Position numbers and translations under genes: made by a program. The notes below the pieces were generated by a model. That model did not search any database. It was not told where the DNA came from and saw only the letters and a program-made list of their open reading frames with translations. Positions 35,695 through 44,222 of a stretch of DNA of 64,000 nucleotides are shown one piece after another. The DNA lies in NCBI RefSeq assembly GCF_900112005.1, contig NZ_FOKK01000007.1, positions 210,831-274,830 on the forward strand, given 5' to 3'. The stretch's first letter is position 1, and every line of letters begins with the position of its first letter. Source of the stretch: Algoriphagus aquimarinus (GTDB lineage: Bacteria > Bacteroidota > Bacteroidia > Cytophagales > Cyclobacteriaceae).

Positions 35695-35713
35695 ACTATA
35701 GACAGCGTCTAAC
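35695..35713 (+). other. Truncated attC-like core at the array end
   Basis: ACTATAGACAGCGTCTAAC contains CTATAG and GTCTAAC. Cassette 9 starts GTTAGCACTATAG, whose complement is CTATAGTGCTAAC, so the match is partial with a small insertion. No second half follows before the minus-strand DUF1573 terminator. Confidence 0.4.
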
Positions 35714-35760
35714 GGCTCGAACATAACCTAGTCACCTCAACTGCCTAGACAAAACCCTAC

Positions 35761-35790
35761 AAAAAAAGCCTCTCGATTTCTCAAGAGGCT
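35761..35790 (-). terminator. Terminator of the DUF1573 gene
   Basis: On the minus strand AGCCTCT (35784-35790) pairs with AGAGGCT (35767-35773) and is followed by a T run, 25 bases after the stop codon. Confidence 0.8.
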
Positions 35791-35814
35791 GTACTTATAA
35801 TTTTTACTTTCTGA

Positions 35815-36210
35815 TTACTTGGTCTTCGGCAGAACGTTTGAAATCAAGGATACTTTCTCGATAGGCTCTGAAGCATTGGAGTAAATTCTCACTACAGAAT
35901 TCTGCTTGCCCATTTTTCCAGTTGAATTGAAAGACACTTTGATCTCTGAAGTTTTACCTGGAGCGATAGGCTCCTTCGGCCAGCTTGGAACTGTACATCC
36001 ACAAGTTGCGGCTACATTCGAAATAATCAACGGGGTAGTTCCTGTGTTTGTCAACTGAAATGTATGCTCTACTTTATCGCCTTGGGTGATGTCACCGAAA
36101 TCAATTGATTTTTCTTTAAAAGTGATGGCTGCACCACTTTGTTCCTGCGCATTGGCATTAAATGCAAATACCAAAGCAAAGACGGTCAATAAGAATCCTA
36201 ATTTTTTCAT
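35815..36210 (-). CDS. DUF1573 exported protein
   Basis: 131 residues with signal peptide (MKKLGFLLTVFALVFAFNANAQ). The mature part is one immunoglobulin-like DUF1573 domain: IDFGDITQGDKVEHTFQLTNTG, then VAATCGCTVPSWPKEPIAPGK, with the conserved C-G-C-T motif. The family is very common in Bacteroidota; its function is not established. It is the first chromosomal gene after the cassette array, transcribed toward it. Confidence 0.9.
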   Translation of the reverse strand: MKKLGFLLTVFALVFAFNANAQEQSGAAITFKEKSIDFGDITQGDKVEHTFQLTNTGTTPLIISNVAATCGCTVPSWPKEPIAPGKTSEIKVSFNSTGKMGKQNSVVRIYSNASEPIEKVSLISNVLPKTK

Positions 36211-36667
36211 ATGGTTTTAATTTATTTTTTAGTGGTCATCCAAATAACTATAGTGAGGAATCTTGCATGGATAAAATTCATATCACAGGGTGACAATCTC
36301 CCTCAAGCTCGATTTCATATCTATACATATTTGGTTTTCAAATATTCAATTTTTTGTGTCAAGTTCAAAATAACGGAATCCAAAGGTTTTAGATGCCTTT
36401 GACCTAGACTATATTGAAAATACCTTGCCAAAAGCGATTTTCAAGTACTGATTTTTTAACGTTAACCACAGAGCACGCGGAGTTTTACACAGAGGGCACA
36501 GTTATACTGTTATCATTTTTCGAGCCCCCATATTCAGCATACCCAGCATACTTTTACTTACTACTATTTATGCTTTTCTTAACACTAATCCTTTCAACCT
36601 CTCACTGATTACCTTTTACATTTTACTACTTACAACTCACAACATTTTCGACTCACCTCCTACTCCC
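36211..36667. other. Intergenic region without a supported gene
   Basis: 457 bases between the divergent-side start of DUF1573 and the 3' end of the helicase gene. It holds one dispersed repeat (36462-36500, TTAACCACAGAGCACGCGGA onward), related to 2395-2440, and AT-rich sequence. Short frames here have no family features. Confidence 0.6.
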
Positions 36668-38122
36668 TCAAAACTCCGAATCCTCGATTTCCTTTGGTTT
36701 CACGAAGAATACAGGCGCAAAATTCACTAGGTAAAGTTCCTCTGTAGCTCTGGTAATCGCAGTATAAAGCCATCTGGTAAAATCCTTATCTACTTGATTT
36801 TCGGGCAGGTATCCTTGATCCACAAAGACCGCTTTCCATTGCCCCCCTTGCGCTTTATGACAGGTCAAAGCATAAGCAAACTTGATTTGCAGCGCATTGA
36901 GAAAAGGATCTTTCTTGATCAATTCCTTGCGCTCCACCTTACTGGCCACATCTGCATAATCTTCCGACACTTGTTGGTACAAGCTTCTGTATTGATCACG
37001 CGTCAGCGAAGGACTAGGGGAATAAAGAGTATCCAAAATCACTTTTGCCTCGAAATGTGGCTCTTCTGGGTAATCCAGTAGCCTAAGTTCCAATGTAGCA
37101 AAGCGCAACCCATAGAACTCTTCGAAATTTCGAATTTTCATCACCTCAGCCATGTCACCATTTGCTAGGAAATTCACCTTTTCGGACTCCGCCATATAGG
37201 TGTAGTTGTTCTTCACGATCATCAGCAAATCCCCAGAGCTGATTTCATCCTCGAAAAAATGGATCGTTCGCCTGATATATAGATTGTACTGTACAGCCGC
37301 CTTATTGGACCGGGTGATGATTGTCGTGTTCTCCGTATCAAACTTATCATACGCATACCTCAACCCATCCTCCAGCCGCTCTCCGGTCATTTTGAATGTG
37401 TCTTTAAACTGATTGGTACTGATCTGTATCACTTGCTTCTCCTGCAGCAACTGATGCCTTAGATTGGTGGCATTATAAAGAATCCCAGATTCGAGTCGTT
37501 GCCGCATCACTTCCGTCAATTCGATGTAATCTGCATCCAATCGATAATGTCGCAGCAAGTAATCGGCCTCAAGTGCAGGACTAAACTCAGAACCCACTGG
37601 TGGAAGTTGGGCAGTATCCCCTACTAAGATGAGTCGATTATTCTGTCCATGAAAAACAAAGCTGATCAAGTCCCCAAGCAAATTGCCCGACATGCCGCCA
37701 TCATCTGCGAGCATAGATGATTCATCTATGATAAAAACGGTATCCTTGTAATAATTCTTTTGAAGGATAAATCCCCCTCCCAAGCTCCCATCTTCCGCCT
37801 TGGGCTTATAGATAATCTTATGAATGGTATAAGCTGCTCGTCCAGAGTAATTGCTCATTACTTTGGCAGCACGACCAGTGGGAGCAAGCAAAAGCGAGCG
37901 CATGGATAATTTGGGTAGCGCTTGCACCAAAGCTGAGATCACAGAGGTCTTTCCTGTACCAGCATACCCTCGCAGGACAAACGTTGGCTTATTCTCCGGC
38001 TCCATGAGTAGGAAGTAATCCATCTTGGAGAAAAAAGCAGCTTGGCCCGATGTGGGTTCAAATGGAAAATATTTACTTAGCAATGCTGATGGCCTCAGCA
38101 ATGACTCATTATCTTTACTCAT
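36668..38122 (-). CDS. RecD-like superfamily 1 DNA helicase
   Basis: 484 residues from ATG at 38120-38122 (a TTG 21 bases upstream would overlap the divergent NUDIX gene). Walker A is LRGYAGTGKTSVISAL, followed by APTGRAAKVMSNYSGR (motif Ia), VFIIDESSMLADDGG (motif II), LVGDTAQLPPVGS (motif III) and, near the end, FAYALTCHKAQGGQWKAV and ITRATEELYLV (motifs V-VI). This is the ATP-dependent exonuclease V alpha-like helicase common in Bacteroidota, acting in DNA repair. It is divergent from the NUDIX gene, with only 14 bases between the starts. Confidence 0.9.
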   Translation of the reverse strand: MSKDNESLLRPSALLSKYFPFEPTSGQAAFFSKMDYFLLMEPENKPTFVLRGYAGTGKTSVISALVQALPKLSMRSLLLAPTGRAAKVMSNYSGRAAYTIHKIIYKPKAEDGSLGGGFILQKNYYKDTVFIIDESSMLADDGGMSGNLLGDLISFVFHGQNNRLILVGDTAQLPPVGSEFSPALEADYLLRHYRLDADYIELTEVMRQRLESGILYNATNLRHQLLQEKQVIQISTNQFKDTFKMTGERLEDGLRYAYDKFDTENTTIITRSNKAAVQYNLYIRRTIHFFEDEISSGDLLMIVKNNYTYMAESEKVNFLANGDMAEVMKIRNFEEFYGLRFATLELRLLDYPEEPHFEAKVILDTLYSPSPSLTRDQYRSLYQQVSEDYADVASKVERKELIKKDPFLNALQIKFAYALTCHKAQGGQWKAVFVDQGYLPENQVDKDFTRWLYTAITRATEELYLVNFAPVFFVKPKEIEDSEF

Positions 38123-38136
38123 ACAGACGAATGTAA

Positions 38137-38646
38137 ATGCCAAAAGATAAAATCAGCAAGGAAATCGAAGCAAAGTTCGGAAATCATCTCAGGTCACGCG
38201 TGAATGGCATTCTGATAGAAGACGGAAAAATCCTGATGATCAAACATTTAATGGGAAATGGCAAGTTCATGTGGTCTGTTCCCGGTGGTGGAATGCATTT
38301 TGGCCACAATGCATCTGAAAATTTAAAACGAGAGTTTTCTGAGGAAACAGGCCTAGATATAGAAGTAAAAGACTATCTTTTCGTCCACGAATACCTTGCG
38401 GCACCACTTCATGCGATGGAACATTTCTTTAGTGTGGAAAAAATTGGAGGGAATTTAACACTAGGTACGGATCCAGAACTCTATTCAGATTCTCAAATTA
38501 TCGAAGAAATCAGTTGGATGAGCATAAATGAAATCCGATCATTGCCTAATGAAGCCCTTCATCAAATCTTTTGGGGAATTAAATCCCTTGAGGACTTAGT
38601 ATTGTTGCGAGGATATTTTAATTTTGAAAATAATTCTCTAAAATAG
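38137..38646 (+). CDS. NUDIX hydrolase
   Basis: 169 residues. The Nudix box is GGGMHFGHNASENLKREFSEETGL (positions about 49-72) with the REFSEETG core. It hydrolyses a nucleoside diphosphate linked to another group; substrate unknown. The C-terminal part (EISWMSINEIRSLPNEAL) resembles ADP-ribose or nucleotide-sugar members. Confidence 0.88.
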   Translation: MPKDKISKEIEAKFGNHLRSRVNGILIEDGKILMIKHLMGNGKFMWSVPGGGMHFGHNASENLKREFSEETGLDIEVKDYLFVHEYLAAPLHAMEHFFSVEKIGGNLTLGTDPELYSDSQIIEEISWMSINEIRSLPNEALHQIFWGIKSLEDLVLLRGYFNFENNSLK

Positions 38647-38694
38647 CACGATTTAAAACCTTCAACCTTACCCAGATTCTTAAAATTTTAGCAA

Positions 38695-39276
38695 ATGAAT
38701 TTATCAAAAGTACTATCCTTGGTCTTCTTAGTAGTTGCACTTGGTCTCGGCTACCTTCTCTGGAAAGGTGTTGACGATGTAGTCGAAGACGAAAAAAGAG
38801 TCGCTCTTATCGAAGCAGCAATTATCGAAAAATTGCAAATGCTTAGAGATGCTGAGTTGGCATTCCAAGCGTCAAACGGAAGATATGCCGCGAACTGGAA
38901 TGAATTGAAAGCATTTATCCAATCTGGTCAAATCTGGCTTGTTCAAAGAACTGAAACTACTACACTTCTAGAATACGGTAAAGAAGAAACCACAGTAGCA
39001 TTCGATACGCTTGGTTCTGTACCAGTAATCGATTCTCTATTCAACGAAAGAAAATATCCTAATTTCAATCTAGAATCTCTTGCAGTAGTTCCTGGTTCTG
39101 GTGGAAAGCAGTTTGAATTCTTCGCAGACAAAGTGGAAAGAAACTCTTACGAAATCTCTGTTTTCGAGATTAGAGATCCTGCTCCAGTGAATCCTAACAG
39201 AAGATTGAACAACAACGAAAAAGCCTTGAAAGTAGGTTCAAGAACAGATGCCTCTACTGAGGGTAACTGGAAATAA
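38695..39276 (+). CDS. Conserved hypothetical protein with N-terminal membrane anchor
   Basis: 193 residues. One N-terminal membrane helix (VLSLVFLVVALGLGYLLW), then an amphipathic helix VALIEAAIIEKLQMLRDAELAFQ and NGRYAANWNEL, which resembles the N-terminal helix and first loop of pilin-like proteins. The rest is polar, probably periplasmic. The family is common in Cytophagales; function unknown. It lies 11 bases before the DUF3822 gene and is probably co-transcribed with it. Confidence 0.7.
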   Translation: MNLSKVLSLVFLVVALGLGYLLWKGVDDVVEDEKRVALIEAAIIEKLQMLRDAELAFQASNGRYAANWNELKAFIQSGQIWLVQRTETTTLLEYGKEETTVAFDTLGSVPVIDSLFNERKYPNFNLESLAVVPGSGGKQFEFFADKVERNSYEISVFEIRDPAPVNPNRRLNNNEKALKVGSRTDASTEGNWK

Positions 39277-39287
39277 TACCTCCTATT

Positions 39288-40106
39288 TTGGAAAGCAACC
39301 TTAAAGTATTTAAAAGTGATAGGTTTGATGTGGAAGACGCAGCAAGCCTATCACTTTTTTTATATCCTGATTCCCTATTCATTTTTGCGAAGGATAAGAA
39401 CCAGTCGAATATTGGTATTCACGAATACATAAACTTCAGCTGGACTTCTCTAGAACAGTTGGTGATTTCAGATCATCTCTTGAGAGCGGACTTACCCGCG
39501 AAGATTTATCTGCATCAACCTGAATTTAGCCTTGTCCCCGGCGTTTTATTTCAGCCTGGCAAAGAAGCTACTTACTTGTCTTTTGCCGCAGCTCAGCAAG
39601 CAAACACAAGCTATTTCAACACTCCTCTGGACAGCAACAACCTTCAGGTGCTCTCTTGCATCTCAGGCAAGCTAAAGAAGACGCTGGAAGCTCGGTTTTC
39701 TGACCTTACATTTCACCACGGATCTGTATCGTTTCTTTCTTATCTATTCAAAGAAAGATTTAACCTGATCGGGCAAGAGATTTTGGTCAGCATATTTGAA
39801 AATCAAATCTATGCAGCTGCATTTTCTAACCAAGAACTTGCTGCGTTCAATATCTTCACCATTGAGTCCAAGGAAGACATTTTGAAATATGCGTTGATCC
39901 TTATCGAGCAATTGAAATTTGATCGAAATCATGTGCGGATTAGTCTCTTCGGTGCAACAAGTGAAAGTGAAATCACTGAAGATTGGGGAAAGAAATACTT
40001 CCATAACTTCCGTCTGTTAACTCCACATGCCAATCAGAATTTCACCCATGGATTCAAGCATTTGAAATCAGTGAATCTATTTGAGACCAATTGGCAATTT
40101 GATTAA
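39288..40106 (+). CDS. DUF3822 family protein
   Basis: 272 residues. No in-frame ATG exists near the start, so TTG 39288 is the likely initiation codon. The length, SLSLFLYPDSLFIFAKD near the N-terminus and two roughly parallel halves (FEnQIYAAAFSNQELAAFNIF in the second) fit DUF3822, a Bacteroidota protein resembling an actin-like ATPase without clear activity. Members commonly sit next to coaD, as here; the 16S rRNA methyltransferase gene rsmD often found between them is missing. Confidence 0.75.
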   Translation: MESNLKVFKSDRFDVEDAASLSLFLYPDSLFIFAKDKNQSNIGIHEYINFSWTSLEQLVISDHLLRADLPAKIYLHQPEFSLVPGVLFQPGKEATYLSFAAAQQANTSYFNTPLDSNNLQVLSCISGKLKKTLEARFSDLTFHHGSVSFLSYLFKERFNLIGQEILVSIFENQIYAAAFSNQELAAFNIFTIESKEDILKYALILIEQLKFDRNHVRISLFGATSESEITEDWGKKYFHNFRLLTPHANQNFTHGFKHLKSVNLFETNWQFD

Positions 40107-40208
40107 TCCATGAAACTGATATGTGCAAACTAATCATTCGACCTATTTGGCAATGATCAGACCGCTCATCGAAGGTTCCATGTGGCCACTGAACCAATAA
40201 AACAATCC

Positions 40209-40664
40209 ATGAAAAAAATCGCCATTTTCCCAGGTTCCTTCGATCCATATACACTAGGTCACCACGATATTGTGATGAGAAGTTTGGACTTGTTTGATGA
40301 GGTGATTATAGGGATTGGATACAATTCGACCAAGAAATCTAGATACTTTGAGATCGATGATATGGTGGCAAAAGTGGAAAGTGTATATGAACATATCCCT
40401 GGCGTCAAGGTCATTCTCTACAACGAACTGACCTCTACCCTAGCCAAAAAGCATAATGCCCAGTTTCTGATCAGAGGACTGAGAAATACTACTGATTTCG
40501 AATACGAGAATACAATCAGCCAAATGAATCGTTACTTGAACGAAGAGCTGGAAACAGTTTTCTTAATTACCTCACCTAGGTATGCTGCGATCAGCTCCAC
40601 GATCATCCGTGAAGTCCATCGCTTTGGTGGTGATGTGTCAGAATTTCTTCCCTACAATATTTGA
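40209..40664 (+). CDS. coaD: Pantetheine-phosphate adenylyltransferase
   Basis: 151 residues from ATG 40209 (an upstream GTG at 40182 adds nine residues before the conserved strand). It starts MKKIAIFPGSFDPYTLGHHDIV with the T-x-G-H nucleotide-binding motif. RGLRNTTDFEYE and the C-terminal ISSTIIREV are as in CoaD. It converts 4'-phosphopantetheine to dephospho-CoA. The last 13 bases overlap the convergent NUDIX gene. Confidence 0.95.
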   Translation: MKKIAIFPGSFDPYTLGHHDIVMRSLDLFDEVIIGIGYNSTKKSRYFEIDDMVAKVESVYEHIPGVKVILYNELTSTLAKKHNAQFLIRGLRNTTDFEYENTISQMNRYLNEELETVFLITSPRYAAISSTIIREVHRFGGDVSEFLPYNI

Positions 40665-41338
40665 GGCTTTAAGTGCGTCTTGATGTATTGCTTGAAGAGA
40701 AAGCGCATTGATGGATAAGAATTGATCAAGGCAATTTTTGCATCGCCTTCATAGAACCATCTGATATCGTCTATTCCCTCCTCCTTTTGCGGAGTCATTT
40801 GGGAATCATTTAAACAGTCCATTTCAAACCAGTACGTTTTCTTCAGGATACTCTTTCTGTCTTGGGTATAAGTATGCCAAGTATTGCAGATCTTTTTACC
40901 TGCTTTCACCTTTACAGCACACTCCTCCTCCACTTCACGTACAGCACATTGCTTAGGTGTCTCTCCTTTTTCAAACTTTCCTTTCGGGAAATCCCACTTT
41001 CCAAGACGGAAAATAAGTAGCATTTTATCTTTTTTGGAAACCACTCCGCCAGCAGCTTTGATGATAGAAAATCGGCTTTTCACAAACTTTTTCAAAGCAG
41101 CTTTATCCTTAGTCACCAAAGTGATCGAATCCAGATCCTTCAGTTTTCGAGTCCTGAGGGTATAGAGCAAGCGGATGATCAGATCATGTGAAGGTTCATG
41201 AAATAGAATATCATCATTCCACGGCAAATGGGCTGGTAAGTCCTCTTGTTGGTGATAAACAGTGTCGTAAGACTTCGCAGGATTCAGCTCCTCGTAGCTT
41301 ATCAGATCAAATGGCTTGTCATTCACGAAGATTCTCAT
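40652..41338 (-). CDS. NUDIX hydrolase with N-terminal extension
   Basis: 228 residues. The first 95 form an extension of unknown function (MRIFVNDKPFDLISYEELNP). The Nudix domain follows, with FPKGKFEKGETPKQCAVREVEEECAV as the Nudix box. Similar Bacteroidota proteins are annotated only as NUDIX hydrolases. The gene converges on coaD with a 13-base overlap and is divergent from pyrE (99-base gap). Confidence 0.88.
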   Translation of the reverse strand: MRIFVNDKPFDLISYEELNPAKSYDTVYHQQEDLPAHLPWNDDILFHEPSHDLIIRLLYTLRTRKLKDLDSITLVTKDKAALKKFVKSRFSIIKAAGGVVSKKDKMLLIFRLGKWDFPKGKFEKGETPKQCAVREVEEECAVKVKAGKKICNTWHTYTQDRKSILKKTYWFEMDCLNDSQMTPQKEEGIDDIRWFYEGDAKIALINSYPSMRFLFKQYIKTHLKPQIL

Positions 41339-41437
41339 GGGCGAATCAAGGGTTTGGCATGGTGGGAATTAATCAAAAGTGCATATTTTTTTCACTTGCT
41401 ACAACCTTAGCCGAAGTTTATCGCTTATTTTTAAGCC

Positions 41438-42082
41438 ATGGAAATTTTAGACGCGAACGTGGCTGCTGAAGTAGCCGACAAATTACTGGAAATTCAAGCA
41501 ATCAGATTACAACCCGAAAAGCCTTTCACTTGGGCTTCTGGATGGAAATCACCTATTTACTGTGATAACAGACTTTCCCTATCTTTTCCAAAGGTAAGGA
41601 CGATGATCAAAGAGCAGTTGGTGAGAAGCATTCAGCATTATTTCCCAAACGTGGAAGCAATTGCTGGAGTAGCTACTGCCGGGATTCCTCAGGGAGCTTT
41701 GCTGGCAAATGATCTTGATCTACCCTTTATCTACGTCCGATCCAAAGCCAAAGGCCACGGAATGGAAAACATGATCGAAGGAAAGGTAGTACCAGGTCAA
41801 AAGGTAGTCGTGGTAGAAGACTTAGTCTCTACGGGAGGCAGTTCGCTCAAAGCTACTCAGGACTTGTTAGACGCTGGATTTGATGTACTGGGAATGGTCG
41901 CCATTTTCAGTTATGGATTTGATGTAGCTGCGCAAAACTTCGAGAAGGCAGGCGTAAAACTTATTTGCCTAAGTCATTACGAAGCAATGCTTCCTATGGC
42001 TGTACAGAGAAAATACATTACAGACGATGTCCTAGAATCTCTTTCAGAATGGAGAAAGGCCCCAGCAATCTGGAAACAATAA
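41438..42082 (+). CDS. pyrE: Orotate phosphoribosyltransferase
   Basis: 214 residues. N-terminal IRLQPEKPFTWASGWKSPIYCDNR is the OPRTase signature. AGVATAGIPQGALLAN and the PRPP loop VVVVEDLVSTGGSSL complete it, and YVRSKAKGHG holds the flexible-loop lysines. It makes OMP from orotate and PRPP in pyrimidine synthesis. Followed by a hairpin shared with the convergent gene. Confidence 0.96.
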   Translation: MEILDANVAAEVADKLLEIQAIRLQPEKPFTWASGWKSPIYCDNRLSLSFPKVRTMIKEQLVRSIQHYFPNVEAIAGVATAGIPQGALLANDLDLPFIYVRSKAKGHGMENMIEGKVVPGQKVVVVEDLVSTGGSSLKATQDLLDAGFDVLGMVAIFSYGFDVAAQNFEKAGVKLICLSHYEAMLPMAVQRKYITDDVLESLSEWRKAPAIWKQ

Positions 42083-42095
42083 GAACTTTTATAAC

Positions 42096-42129
42096 GAACA
42101 AAGGCAGCGAGAAATCACTGCCTTTGTTC
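42096..42129. terminator. Bidirectional terminator-like hairpin between convergent genes
   Basis: A perfect 12-bp stem GAACAAAGGCAG (42096-42107) with 42118-42129 and a 10-base loop lies between pyrE and the minus-strand ATP-grasp gene. T runs are weak. Confidence 0.65.
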
Positions 42130-42150
42130 ATTTATGGGTAGAGAATAAAA

Positions 42151-43341
42151 CTACTTCTCAAAAAGGCCGATCGAACCCCCTACCCAGTCTTTGTCTTTGT
42201 TGAACTTCACGCCGATCATCTCTCCTCGACTGAGTCTCACTAGATTCCCCACCAAAGTAGGTTTCTCATCCTTTTCTGGCCAAAGCGCTAATATCCTTAC
42301 TTCTACTTTTACCTTTCCGTCTGGAGATTGTATCACAGGAGAATAGGCAACTTTCTTCTGAAGAATATACAGATCCTTGTCCTTTACTGCTTCCACATCA
42401 GCTTTGGTCACATTGAAAACCACCCCAGACCCTGAAAAAGAAAACAAGGGCTTCAACACATAATTCTCCAAATCCTCTGGTATTTCATCCAGCTCACTGA
42501 GCAACTTGGTTTCAATAAAATATTGCCCCTGTAGGTAAGGCAAAATAAACTTAGAAATCCTCGTGTACCAGTTTGGATGTCCTGCCCACTCCACATCCAG
42601 TTTTTCTTCAAAACTGAACTGCAACTTCAAGTCCTTGCGCAGATCCAACTCATCAAAAATCACCCGATTATAAATCCGCTTGATTCTAACTTTCTCTCCA
42701 GCTTGATTTAGATAAAAAAGTTGATTCCCCTCTTTGATCACCTCCGTCACACAAACGATCGGAATTCCTAGGTCTCTACGACAAAAGTAAAAATCAATCT
42801 TTGTGTTCTGCTTCTCAGGCTCAATTTCCAACAGCACCACTTCTGAAGAGTCGTAGCCATTGAGAACAACTTCTCTCAATTTACCCAAGTAAGTCACCTC
42901 ATCTAATCCAGACAAGTAAGGCGTCAATTCCGAAATAAAGGGATACTGTTGCTGAATCTTCCTGAACAGATTGAATTGGAAATTAAAGATGGAAGGAAAG
43001 CCCTGAACCTCTATAAGCTTGGGGATGATCTGCCCATTTTCCTCACAAATACCGAAGTCAATGGCCATAAACTGCGTATGAGCATCTTCATTTGGTACGG
43101 CTGTGTTAAGATCGATAGCTCGCTGAGTAATTGCTTTGAAATCCTGCTTTTTCACGAAAGCACATACTTCTTCGCAAGCTGCTTCCAGCTGCTTTTTCAA
43201 GTCCTTTGGAATGAAAAAAGGTGTTTCTGCTACTCTGAAAGTAGGTGAATAATTGAAGTCCGCAGCTAAATCATCAAGAAAAGCCTGATATTTTTCAATA
43301 GAAAATTCAGTGTTGAACTGAGCTCTGCGGGATTCAATCAT
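42151..43341 (-). CDS. ATP-grasp-like protein, last gene of a ligase/amidotransferase operon
   Basis: 396 residues, no signal peptide. The C-terminal half has ATP-grasp features: ENYVLKPLFSFSGSGVVFNV (glycine-rich ATP loop), DLYILQKKVAYSP and KVEVRILALWPEKD, with a late VRLSRGEMIGVKFNKDKDWVGG. The arrangement is nearer to the permuted glutathionylspermidine-synthase-like class than to classical ATP-grasp. It would join a carboxylate to an amine at the cost of ATP. It lies 6 bases after the amidotransferase gene. The product is unknown. Confidence 0.65.
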   Translation of the reverse strand: MIESRRAQFNTEFSIEKYQAFLDDLAADFNYSPTFRVAETPFFIPKDLKKQLEAACEEVCAFVKKQDFKAITQRAIDLNTAVPNEDAHTQFMAIDFGICEENGQIIPKLIEVQGFPSIFNFQFNLFRKIQQQYPFISELTPYLSGLDEVTYLGKLREVVLNGYDSSEVVLLEIEPEKQNTKIDFYFCRRDLGIPIVCVTEVIKEGNQLFYLNQAGEKVRIKRIYNRVIFDELDLRKDLKLQFSFEEKLDVEWAGHPNWYTRISKFILPYLQGQYFIETKLLSELDEIPEDLENYVLKPLFSFSGSGVVFNVTKADVEAVKDKDLYILQKKVAYSPVIQSPDGKVKVEVRILALWPEKDEKPTLVGNLVRLSRGEMIGVKFNKDKDWVGGSIGLFEK

Positions 43342-43347
43342 AGAGGA

Positions 43348-44178
43348 TTAAATTAAGGTAAGCGATTTCGATGCTTTGATTTTCTGTATGGATTGCTCAA
43401 GGAAATTGGGAATCAGAGTTTCATTCGTCTTGTAGATTTTGTCTTCATCTACCAAATGCTCCAGCATCTTTCTAAACTTGATTTTTCCTTTGACAGCTAT
43501 GATTTTTTCTTTGACTTCAGCTTTTTTCAAATGCGCTAAAAAGCTAACAGGATCGGCTTCAGGATGGAATTGTGTGCCTACGATCTCAGCCGTAAAGCGA
43601 ATGGCCATGATTGCGCGCTCGTATTCCACATGATCACGGATCTTTTCAAGTGCTATGATTTTGGCTCCAAGCACTTTGAATTTCTTCATATCTGGCTGAA
43701 CTACCTGGTAGTCTCTAGAATCAATTGCCCAAAAAGGATTATCCAGACTTTGCAATAAGGAATCCTTTTGGCCTTCCGCAGTCTTATGCACAGACATCAC
43801 TCCGAAGGAAGTAGATTTTCTCTTAGTGAGTGTTCCTAGCCCAAAATGTCTGCAAGCCATTTGAAATGAATGACAGATCAAAAGGATGTGTTTTTTATGA
43901 TTATGGTTCTGATTCCAAATCCATATCTGATCCAGAAAATCAAAATATTTCAAATCCCAATGACCGTCACCTTCTTCGGGACTGCCTGGGCCTCCTGTAG
44001 AGATAAAAATATCAAAATCCCGGATCTCAGGAATCTCAGCTTTACCTCTAACATCAAATATTTTATAAGTCAACTGACCTTCAAATCTGGCCAAGATATC
44101 CTTGATACAACGCATCCCTTGATTGGGCTCACCATCGTACATATCTAATATAGCCAAGTTCAATTTCCTCTTTCCCAC
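43348..44178 (-). CDS. Class I glutamine amidotransferase-like protein
   Basis: 276 residues. The class I GATase fold is visible: IFISTGGPGSPEEGDGHWD, catalytic Cys in LLICHSFQMACRHFGLG, and His-x-Glu in GTQFHPEADP, so the Cys-His-Glu triad is intact. About 70 residues at the C-terminus (LEHLVDEDKIYKTNETL) are extra. It should release ammonia from glutamine for a partner enzyme, or act on a gamma-glutamyl amide. Context with two ATP-grasp-type genes and a glutamate-cysteine-ligase-like gene suggests a shared pathway. Confidence 0.85.
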   Translation of the reverse strand: MGKRKLNLAILDMYDGEPNQGMRCIKDILARFEGQLTYKIFDVRGKAEIPEIRDFDIFISTGGPGSPEEGDGHWDLKYFDFLDQIWIWNQNHNHKKHILLICHSFQMACRHFGLGTLTKRKSTSFGVMSVHKTAEGQKDSLLQSLDNPFWAIDSRDYQVVQPDMKKFKVLGAKIIALEKIRDHVEYERAIMAIRFTAEIVGTQFHPEADPVSFLAHLKKAEVKEKIIAVKGKIKFRKMLEHLVDEDKIYKTNETLIPNFLEQSIQKIKASKSLTLI

Positions 44179-44222
44179 GTTGCCTGTTTGGTTTATTTAG
44201 CCCGCAAAGGTAATCAAAGCAC

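Larger units (their letters stand above)
25909..35713 (+). mobile_element. Integron-like gene cassette array (nine single-gene units)
   Basis: Nine genes, all on the plus strand and nearly all alone, are separated by imperfect palindromes whose closing GTT... core begins the next unit. Unit starts and their own 3' cores are reverse complements: GTTAGGC with GCCTAAC (25909/26673), GTTGTAGCAC with GTGCTACAAC (26797/27307), GTTATGCAC with GTGCATAAC (27355/28114), GTTATATGC with GCATATAAC (28242/28829), and GTTATAGGC with GCCTATCAC (30226/31813, one mismatch). Later units are more degenerate and the last site is truncated at 35713. The genes are AT-rich and unrelated in function. This is the known layout of integron cassettes, here behind a non-IntI-like recombinase. 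Confidence 0.8.

Noticed and set aside
24452..35713. Calling this a classical integron
   Set aside because: The recombinase lacks an evident IntI-specific segment, is much longer and is co-directional with the array; several cores depart from GTTRRRY. Integron-like is as far as the sequence goes.
36414..36608. A 64-codon plus-strand frame
   Set aside because: It reads through the dispersed repeat at 36462-36500 and shows no protein-like pattern beyond a chance hydrophobic end.
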